Positions 57,401-64,000 of a stretch of 64,000 nt of DNA are shown one piece after another (the stretch's first letter is position 1; the number at the start of each line of letters is the position of its first letter). Made by a program: the position numbers and the translations under genes. Source of the DNA: Candidula unifasciata. Its lineage: Eukaryota > Mollusca > Gastropoda > Stylommatophora > Geomitridae. The stretch covers positions 425,001-489,000 of the forward strand of contig CAJHNH020002057.1 of the NCBI GenBank assembly GCA_905116865.2, read 5' to 3'. The notes beneath the pieces are model-generated. The model was given only the letters and a program-made list of their open reading frames with translations, was not told where the DNA came from and did not search any database.

Positions 57401-57665
57401 AGTGCATATGCTGAGACAGCAGTCTGTCAGTCTTTGCACAAGGAACTGTGATAAACATTCCGTATGTTTTTCGTTGGCACAGGAGCGGTGCAAAGATGGG
57501 GTGACCCGTTTTCTATTAATCTGAAACTAAGACTACCAGTGCATATGCTGAGACAGCAGTCTGTCAATCTTTCCAAAAGGGACTGTGATGAACATTATGT
57601 GTGTTTTTCATTGGCACAGGAGCGGAGCAACTGTGGGGTGACCCGTTTGCTGTGAAACTAACATT
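57401..57665. repeat. 137-bp tandem duplication
   Basis: AGTGCATATGCTGAGACAGC at 57401 recurs at 57538. Both units continue through GGGACTGTGAT/GGAACTGTGAT, TTGGCACAGGAGCGG and GGGGTGACCCGTTT. Confidence 0.85.
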
Positions 57666-57933
57666 ACCAAGATTACTAATAAAGCCATTTTGAAAACTTA
57701 GCGAGGTGCGAGCATGGTTCAGGCATGAGTTATTATGTCAAGAGAGTTCTTTTACACAAGCCAGAAATTAATTTAACCCCCCTTGACAACCAATAGATAG
57801 GAAATATACCCCATAGCTAATAATGAAAGAAAGAACCTAAGTTATATCATGAAATTTGAAAGACATAGCCACGCCATGTTTCCACAACAGAAATTGCTGA
57901 TTTATATAAACTTTTTGATATAATTTATGACAG

Positions 57934-58031
57934 GTTCAAGGCTTCACCTACAAAGCATTCCACTAGCAACAGCTTCTACTATATACCATAAGTTCTTCCG
58001 GCTAAACCAACTACAAGACTATGATCCTTTT
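57934..58031 (+). CDS. CCNQ: Cyclin Q, exon 2
   Basis: The acceptor ATTTATGACAG precedes it and the donor TTT/GTAAGT follows. The product after the split Gly is SRLHLQSIPLATASTIYHKF, continuing F-R-L-N-Q-L-Q-D-Y-D-P-F. SIPLATA-x-x-IYHKFF and YDPF are diagnostic for cyclin Q, helices 1-2 of the first cyclin fold. The exon is 98 bp, entering in phase 1 and leaving in phase 0. Confidence 0.9.
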
Positions 58032-59343
58032 GTAAGTTTGTCTGTGTGTGTGTGTGTGTTTGTTACAGAGACTTTTATGTTCCACATTGTGTTTTTCATT
58101 TCTGAAAATTGTTTTATTGACTTCCTAAACTTATCTTGCACTGGCCCCCCTATACACATTATCCAGACTGTGGCTTATTTTTCTGTTTGTTATCTGTTGA
58201 CTATTTTGAAATTACAGTGGTCCTTGGTATACATCTGCTTGAAATAAGTCCAATTTGGTATAAATCCTGTTTGGACATGAAAGACTTGGCTTGGTATATG
58301 AGCTTTGTTTGGAATATGACTCACGGGCTAGAACTTGTAAGAGTCAAAAGTGAACCATGATACAACGTACTATCCTTGTTTACCTCTCTCTCTCATTCTC
58401 AGAGAATGAAAAGACAGAGGCAGCCCCTACTTTGTTAATCAAGGAAATGTTTCCCAAATGGATGGATATTGAAAACTAAGCAGAGAAGTAACACCCAAAC
58501 AAGCCGTAATAGCATTGTCCAGAATGACCAGACTTCCTCCCTGCTGATATTGATTGTGAGATGGCTCTATGTTGAGAGGGAGTCAAAAGTTTTTAGGTGT
58601 TCTTAGCAAAAGCGAATGGTCATCACTTAGTGCAAAAAAGCATGGCACATGACACCACAACATTTAGAATGAAGGCTGATGAAGTCACTGCTGCCTTTGA
58701 TGGCTTGAGAATCAGCTGTTTACGCATGTCATAGTTCTAACGGACTCATATATGCTGCATGAAGACTGACAAGCATCGCTATAGAGGTCCCGTGTAGTTA
58801 GTGACCTTTGGATATTTTCTCCAGGATATGCCGGTGTATTCAGAAATGAACATGCAGATAGACTGGCTAAGTCACCCGGTGTATTAGGAAATGAACATGC
58901 AGATAGACTGGCTAGTTCTGCACAGCTTGGTGGTGAATTGATGCATGACAAGCTAGATGTTGTAGGGGTCCTTTAAAGGCAAGTGAACAATGCTGAAGCA
59001 CAGATTGATCATCACTGTCTGAGGAGAATGGACTACGAGGAGTGACCAGGGGGGATCTAGCTGACGATCAACGCTCAAGGTAAGATGGACACACAGTGAG
59101 ACTGTTGCTGGTACCATTGGAGTTGGGACTCTGTGTTGGCTGCTGAAGATGGGGATGGAGCGTTTATGAGAATGTCCCGACTGCTGTGGTGTTGATTTTT
59201 TAATGAAACAATGAGAACAAAGCAGCAAATGCATGTATGCAATTTTGTAAAAAAAAAAAAAAAATTTCTTGATTTTTCAAATAAGTATTTGTAGTTACAA
59301 ATTTTACAAATGTAATATCTGGTTTACAATATTTGTTTCTAAG
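58032..59343 (+). other. CCNQ: Cyclin Q intron 2
   Basis: GTAAGT donor, TTCTAAG acceptor. Holds a GT run at 58042 and an I-clade LINE RNase H/3' fragment at 58790-59200. Confidence 0.8.
58790..59200 (+). mobile_element. I-clade LINE RNase H/3' fragment with small internal duplication
   Basis: Reads LWIFSPGYAGV-like text, then GNEHADRLAKSPGVLGNEHA, DRLASSAQLGGELMHDKLDV. The GNEHADRLA segment is duplicated in tandem (58848-58880 and 58886-58918). The 3' block (GGTACCATTGGAGTTGGGAC) and GACTGCTGTGGTGTTGATT follow. This copy carries the single, unexpanded homologue of the 43-bp minisatellite unit at about 58998-59045. Confidence 0.75.
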
Positions 59344-59429
59344 TTGATTGGTGCTGCCTGCTTGTCCTTGGCTTGCAAGACTGAAGAAGAGTCTGTGAGG
59401 CTCCGGGATATTGTCAATGTTTGCTACAG
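59344..59429 (+). CDS. CCNQ: Cyclin Q, exon 3
   Basis: The acceptor TTTGTTTCTAAG and donor ACAG/GTAATA bound an 86-bp exon, phase 0 to phase 2. The product is LIGAACLSLACKTEEESVRL, then RDIVNVCYR, matching the cyclin-box motif L-A-x-K-x-E-E and the R-D-I-x-N-V segment that follows. In many cyclins the Lys and Glu of this motif contact the kinase (known); both are present here. Confidence 0.9.
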
Positions 59430-59589
59430 GTAATAACAGATTGTATTTGATTGTTTCCTTATATTTTTTCTCTTTTTGCTTTTAAGTAGTTTGGGTTGTT
59501 GAAGTATGTTAGATTTATAATTGTTTTTCATCTTGATGACCAACACCCGGATTTCTGAAAGTCTAATGTGAGAGTATATTTGCATATAG

Positions 59590-59857
59590 TGTCATCTATC
59601 ATAACGGAAATGGTTGGGGCATATTGAAAGAATGTTAGATGACAGAGAAGTAAAAACTGTATACACAAGGGAGATGAGTGATTGTAGACCACAAGGCAGA
59701 CCAAGAAGATCATGGAGAGGTAATATCCAGACAGACCTGCAAATACTTGGTGTCACCAACTGGAAAGAGAAGGCCAACCAGAGAGATGATTAGAGGGGAG
59801 TGATATTTGCAGCAATGAACCTCAAGGACTCGGAATGCTGATGAAGAAGAAGAAGTC
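59590..59857 (+). mobile_element. RTE-like LINE tail with GAA end
   Basis: Reads KWLGHIERMLDDREVKTVYT, QGRPRRSWRGNIQTDLQILG and NWKEKANQRDD, ending GATGAAGAAGAAGAAG (59840-59855). Confidence 0.7.
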
Positions 59858-59869
59858 ATCTATCAGACA

Positions 59870-60258
59870 AGCATGGATTGCAACACTAAGCACTTCGCAT
59901 CTTTGTGCCAAATCATGCAGGTGTTCAAGTTAACGAGCGTGCAGGTTATCTTACTGACACTGTGGTTGCTGTGGCTGGTCCAGTGCTGGGCAGAAACGAT
60001 ATTATTAATGCTATGCGTAGCACTCACTGTGATGACGAACACACCAAAGGGCATGACTCTGTATCCCGGTCTAGACTGATGGATATGAGGGTGCAGCCTG
60101 GAGCTGCAAGAAATGAACATTTCACTATGTGGACAAGACGCTTTATTAACCAACACAGAACAGGCGTCATCAGTCGTTTTACAGTTGTAGAGTTTTTTAG
60201 AAGGAGATGGAAGCACCTATGGATCTGTCCGGAATGCTGTGATGATAACTCTTTCTAA
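59870..60258 (+). mobile_element. I-clade LINE 3' fragment
   Basis: The frame 59905-60258 ends RRRWKHLWICPECCDDNSF, the same terminal C-P-E-C-C-x-D-N block as at 50270, without RNase H core motifs. Confidence 0.6.
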
Positions 60259-60266
60259 TCACTAAA

Positions 60267-60267
<1 letters not shown>

Positions 60268-60358
<91 letters not shown>
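60268..60358. repeat. TA microsatellite
   Basis: About 45 uninterrupted TA dinucleotides directly after the LINE 3' end. Confidence 0.97.
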
Positions 60359-60362
<4 letters not shown>

Positions 60363-60509
60363 CTTGTTATTGTTAAATCATTTCATTCCATTCTAAGTTA
60401 AAATTGGGTAACTCTATTTGAAAGTGAGGAAGAGTAATGAAACCTTAATTTAAAATTATAATTTTTTGTGACATTAAAGGGACAATGAATATAATGCTAC
60501 ACATTGTTC

Positions 60510-60710
60510 ATCATCATCATGTGGACCTCACTCCTATCACAACCCAACTGGAGGAAACTCGGTCCATCACCAGCAGCCCCATCTCATGCATTTTTCTGAC
60601 CAAGGTGTTTTCTATTTTCTGACCCAACCTCCTTGTTGGTTGACCCCTGCCTATTTTTTCTGGTACAATGTCCTCCATTACTGTTCTTTCCAGGCCTCTG
60701 CAGAGATATA
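60510..60710 (-). mobile_element. RTE-like LINE tail (antisense)
   Basis: The minus frame reads GLERTVMEDIVPEKIGRGQP, RRLGQKIENTL, HEMGLLVMDRVSSSWVVIGV, parallel to the tail at 5430. It starts at ATGATGATGA near 60512. Confidence 0.7.
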
Positions 60711-60794
60711 TATTGTCAGAGTTCTTCATTTTCTTAGACACATTGTTGTTTATGTTATATACTTTTTTTCCTTTAATATCCAGAAACCATGAAT

Positions 60795-60985
60795 CGTTAA
60801 CCCTTTGGCTCAGTACTATGGATATCGCAGCCCTTCGGCCTTGACTCCATGATAGGTATCGTAAATCTGGGAGAAATGTTGCTTTTCTGTCTACCCCCGG
60901 GAGTGAACCCGGGCCACAAGGGGTTCGTCACCCAGTCACAGCGAAATTAGGTTTAACCAGCTACGTTAGAGAGCCGGGCTTATGT
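60795..60985 (-). repeat. tRNA-derived SINE relic (antisense)
   Basis: GGGAGTGAACCCGGGCCAC is an antisense B box, and GGTTCGTCACCCAGTCAC the flanking tRNA-like part. Confidence 0.4.
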
Positions 60986-61064
60986 TATTTACAGAATCAG
61001 TTAGATGGACCTATCATTATAATTTGAGAACCAGTCAGTGCATCTGCCTTTTCATCCTCTTTGA

Positions 61065-61270
61065 CACCAGCATGAATTTGCTCTAAAGGCTGTGTGTTTG
61101 GTTCTGGATCCTTCCTTCAATTTGTGAGTACAAGTGTTTCAAAGATTCCTGGGAGTTATTGCTGGAGTTCTAGAGTTTGTGCTGCGTGAAGAGAGACTGG
61201 GCCGTATGGGATAAATGGCACAGTTTGTTAAGTTGATCTTCTCACCTCTTTTCTCCTATAGTCCTGAGTT
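61065..61270 (+). repeat. SINE family H relic
   Basis: AGTTTGTGCTGCGTGAAGAG, AGACTGGGCCGTATGGG and GTTGATCTTCTCACCTC loosely follow the body of the SINE at 35520-35640. Confidence 0.35.
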
Positions 61271-61549
61271 TCAACCCAATGCCTTGTCATTCTCACAGCC
61301 ATTACCTTCAGTATAATAAGCCACCAGGGTTAATAAAGAAACATGTAAGCAGTTGTTAGGCTTTTTTGTATGTTTTACATCCATTGTCACTACCAGAGAT
61401 CAATTCAGATATCAAGTGGAAATACAGAGATTTATAGAGAGAACAAACAGTAAGCATCCACTAGTCCCCATTAGCAGATTCAACAGGAAACATTTTTCTG
61501 TTTTAGAACAGGACATTGCAGGCTCAGCTACCACATGCATAAAATAATG

Positions 61550-61790
61550 ATTGTGTAACCACACAGTGTGCATGCCAAACAGGACCACAAATGCCAGAGC
61601 ACATTTTGCAGGCCTGCCCATTAAACTTACACCTAAGAAAAAAATCCTGGCCTGAAAAGCAAAGTGCAGAGCAAGCTATGGTGAATGGTGAAGGACCTGC
61701 AATTGACATGTGATTTCATAGAGGCAGCCCATTTGATGATCTAACGAGAGCGTACAAAACTGAATGTCAGGAAAAAGAAGAAGAGGTTAA
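61550..61790 (+). mobile_element. LINE C-terminal CCHC-like fragment with GAA end
   Basis: Reads CACQTGPQMPEHILQACPLN, then PFDDLTRAYKTECQEKEEE, parallel to CDCGAERQTPEHILQYCPYP at 25300. Ends AAAGAAGAAGAGG. Confidence 0.65.
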
Positions 61791-61850
61791 TTTGTAACAT
61801 GGTAATAGTTTTCAAACAGTTTTTTCTTTAACTTTTATTTCCTTTTTAAG

Positions 61851-61983
61851 GACTTTACACAAGAATAAGACACAACTGGAAATAGGTGACACTTACTGGA
61901 GTCTTCGAGAAAGTGTTGCCAGATGCGAGCTGTATCTTTTAAGGGCATTAGAGTTCAAAGTGCAGTTTGACCACCCTCACAAG
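61851..61983 (+). CDS. CCNQ: Cyclin Q, exon 4 (gene continues past the right edge)
   Basis: The acceptor TTTCCTTTTTAAG precedes a 133-bp exon, phase 2 to phase 0. It reads TLHKNKTQLEIGDTYWSLRE, then SVARCELYLLRALEFKVQ and FDHPHK. The pattern YW-x-LR-x-S-x-x-x-CEL-x-LLR-x-L-x-F-x-V-x-F-x-HPHK is the end of the first cyclin fold in cyclin Q. The exon end at AAG/GCAAGG implies a GC-AG intron. A GT five bases later would break the phase-0 boundary expected after HPHK. The second cyclin fold is not found before 64000, so the next exon lies outside. Confidence 0.88.
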
Positions 61984-62047
61984 GCAAGGTTTAGCTGTTT
62001 CCTATTAATATTTCAAAATGGCATTTTCCTGTTGTGTTTTTAAATAG

Positions 62048-62292
62048 TTGAGCTGAGTCAAAAATTGACACCACAGCACTTGGGACATTCCCATGCATGC
62101 TCCATCCTCATCTTCAGCAGCCAGCGCGTAGTTACAATACTGATGGTACCGGTCACAATCTGGTTATATGTCCGTCTTGCCTTTCCTCTGAGTGTAGTGA
62201 GCCGGCCAGACCATCTGGTTACACACAGGTGCCTCATTCTCTCCAGGCTATAATAATCTTTTTTCTCTGCTGATTCCATTGCTTGTTTTTAA
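62048..62292 (-). mobile_element. I-clade LINE 3' end (antisense)
   Basis: The minus frame reads SAEKKDYYSLERMRHLCVTR, WSGRLTTLRGKARRTYNQIV, RWLLKMRMEHAWECPKCCGV and stop. It is the most intact form of this 3' block in the window. Confidence 0.8.
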
Positions 62293-62394
62293 ATAATGAA
62301 AACACAAACAAAATATATTGCCTGTCACATTTCTCAGATCCCTTACAGATGCATACTACAGAATAAATCAACATTACGTTATCGTCAGACATCA

Positions 62395-62590
62395 GATCCC
62401 TTACAGAGTGTCATTCTTATCATGATGCCTGAATGTCTCTTTCTCTAGCTAGCTCTCCAGCCCTATGTGCTTTCATAGCCAATGCATCTTCAGTGTCTTG
62501 TATCCATCTTCGTAGAGGTCTGTTTCGTTTTCTGGTATTTGTAACCTCCATTACTGCTCTCACCAGGCTGCCATGACTTTTTACGTGGCC
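62395..62590 (-). mobile_element. RTE-like LINE tail (antisense)
   Basis: The minus strand encodes HGSLVRAVMEVTN, RKRNRPLRRWIQDTEDALAM and KAHRAGELARE in one or two frames, parallel to the GRGRPRRRWVQDVAD tail of the young RTE copy. Confidence 0.65.
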
Positions 62591-62594
62591 ACAG

Positions 62595-63010
62595 ATACCT
62601 CAGTTTTCATTCAGGATGCTGTTTATGATCAAGTTTTCCTCGATGCTCAGATTAGAATTATTCCTGTCAAGGGAATAAATCACTCAGCCAACTGTTTTAT
62701 CATACATATCACCGTGAGAGATCCTTCTGTTTGCAGTATGCATGGTCACTGCTGTATTATGAGAACAGAAGGAACATTGGTTAATCAGAGTTACTTTTTT
62801 AAGTGGTAAATTTACACAGCAACTGTATTATACATATCATAAACAGTAAAGGACCTTTTGTTATTTAGAAATATTGCTAACCCTACATTTGTAAAGACCA
62901 GTCGACACTAAATAAATGATATGGTTGCTATCATAACAGTCATCTTTATTCCTAGAACATCTTCTGGTATTGTTATAAACTGAGAGCCCATGTCAGTTCT
63001 TTAAAAAAAA
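62595..63010. other. No supported feature
   Basis: The open frame at 62573-62809 begins inside the antisense LINE tail and has no domain. Searching for the next cyclin Q exon here was negative. Confidence 0.4.
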
Positions 63011-63014
63011 AATA

Positions 63015-63240
63015 CATCAGAAGCATGTTGTGAAAGACAAATAACTAAGGGTGTTTCCTTTGTAGTTGGAGTGCATCTGCTTGAGATGCAAGGAATCAGC
63101 GTATAAGTAAGCCAGATCTGTAAAATGGATGCACACACAAAACTCAAGGTGTAGAATAAAACAAAGTCCAGAAGTAGATGAACAACCACAACTTTACACC
63201 GGAGTTGACAGCTGCTGAATGCTAAGAAGAAGAAGTAAGA
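63015..63240 (+). repeat. Dispersed repeat family D, copy 3
   Basis: AGAAGCATGTTGTGAAAGAC, GTTGGAGTGCATCTGCTTGA, AGTAGATGAACAACCACAAC and GGAGTTGACAGCTGCTGAAT match the copies at 34690 and 48640; ends AAGAAGAAGAAG. Confidence 0.65.
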
Positions 63241-63324
63241 ATTTCAGTTTTTCAATACCAGGCAACTCAACATACATATCTTGATAACTCCCCTACATTG
63301 CTTTATAACTGGTGTTTGAGTTTT

Positions 63325-63385
63325 TGGATGAACAACCAGGACTTTCCACCTGAGTTTACAGCCGGTGAACACAAACAAAAGATAA
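63325..63385 (+). repeat. Family D 3' fragment
   Basis: TTGGATGAACAACCAGGACT and GAGTTTACAGCCGGTGAACA repeat the last 60 bp of family D. Confidence 0.55.
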
Positions 63386-63389
63386 CTGG

Positions 63390-64000
63390 CTCTGTTACAT
63401 TTTTATGTTAACTCATTGCATCTGTTGTTTGCACAAACTTATTCTGTCTCACTGCTGTCTAATTTTCACTTACCAAGACACGCAGCATTTTTCACAAATG
63501 TATGTCGTATGTCACTTTTGGGATAGAGCTTAAAAGGCAGCTACCTGGTACTTTAGGATGTAAGTGCTTCTGAATGAGTTGAATGCTAGATGACTGGACT
63601 AGCAGACAAGTCGCTTCTGCTGTTGCAGTGGGTTAGAAGGTGACAATTAATACACTGAAATTAATAAATAAACATGTGGTTAATACACTGGAATCAGTGA
63701 CAGAATGGGTGTAAATATATTAGATGTCTTCTTGTTTTTTTTTTTTTTCGTTCACTTAAAATAAATTATCTGGATCAGCAATGTTGTCTCTGTTAGATGT
63801 ATCAGTGCTTCTGAATTGCGGACATTCTCTGTATGGTTGATTTTAGGATGTTGATGAAAAACTAGAAAGTCAAAACAAACACACACAAAAGAACTCAGAG
63901 CTAACATTAGACTAAATGGGACGAGTCTGAAGCAAGTCAGTATGATTAAATACTTAATTTTAATTATCTTGATAGCAGCATATGGAAATATTACAGAAGT
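63390..64000. other. Cyclin Q intron continues; no feature
   Basis: No exon resembling the second cyclin fold was found. T homopolymer at 63735-63748. Confidence 0.4.

Larger units (their letters stand above)
54371..57933 (+). other. CCNQ: Cyclin Q intron 1
   Basis: 3.6 kb, GTACGA to TTATGACAG. Contains two foldback elements, paralogous AT-rich flanks, three I-clade LINE fragments and a 137-bp tandem duplication. Confidence 0.8.
59430..61850 (+). other. CCNQ: Cyclin Q intron 3
   Basis: GTAATA donor, CCTTTTTAAG acceptor. Contains LINE tails, a TA microsatellite and SINE relics listed separately. Confidence 0.8.

Noticed and set aside
61989..61990. Canonical GT donor for cyclin Q exon 4
   Set aside because: It would add five bases and break the phase-0 boundary expected after HPHK; the GC donor fits better, though transcripts are needed.

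Overview
The window is animal nuclear DNA: AT-rich, intron-bearing, and packed with non-LTR retrotransposon debris, tRNA-derived SINEs and simple repeats. The mix of RTE-like and RNase H-bearing I-clade (Nimbus-like) LINEs, several SINE families, long G/C tracts and a divergent Toll-like receptor suggests a mollusc, probably a gastropod. That placement is inference; no species marker is present.

Four host loci can be supported. (1) At the left edge, two exons of a minus-strand gene (5258-5052 and 366-141) join in phase across a 4.7 kb intron. They encode the membrane-proximal part, transmembrane segment and Cys-rich tail of an unrecognised membrane protein. (2) A Toll-like receptor lies on the plus strand (26349-29226 joined to 32271-32533). 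It has a signal peptide, LRR ectodomain, transmembrane helix and a TIR domain split by a 3.0 kb intron that holds two long GAA arrays. (3) A plus-strand RWD plus MJ1316 (DUF504)-domain protein occupies 43089-43272 joined to 45030-45758, with one frameshift near its end. (4) Cyclin Q (CCNQ/FAM58A, the CDK10 partner) lies on the plus strand as four exons at 54313, 57934, 59344 and 61851 and runs off the right edge.

Layout: 1-5.3 kb is the left gene, whose intron holds a 2.1 kb trinucleotide-derived array. 5.3-26 kb is a transposon graveyard with minisatellites, including a 43-bp array that grew inside a LINE RNase H coding segment, a degraded L1/Tx1-like LINE, a small terminal-inverted-repeat element and an internally deleted I-clade LINE. 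26.3-32.7 kb is the TLR. 33-43 kb is repeats, including a decayed RTE-like LINE and a 5'-truncated RTE insertion with an 11-bp target duplication. 43-45.8 kb is the RWD/MJ1316 gene. 46-54 kb is LINE debris ending in a young RTE copy 250 bp upstream of cyclin Q. 54.3-64 kb is cyclin Q, whose introns hold two foldback elements and many LINE 3' ends.

The host genes look unrelated to one another (receptor signalling, possible RNA-end recognition, cell-cycle kinase regulation). I see no operon or gene cluster. The most distinctive features are the RWD-MJ1316 fusion, the foldback pair with 9-bp duplications and an apparent empty site, the TLR with a degenerate BB loop and intronic GAA arrays, and repeat arrays that appear to have been seeded by LINE sequences.
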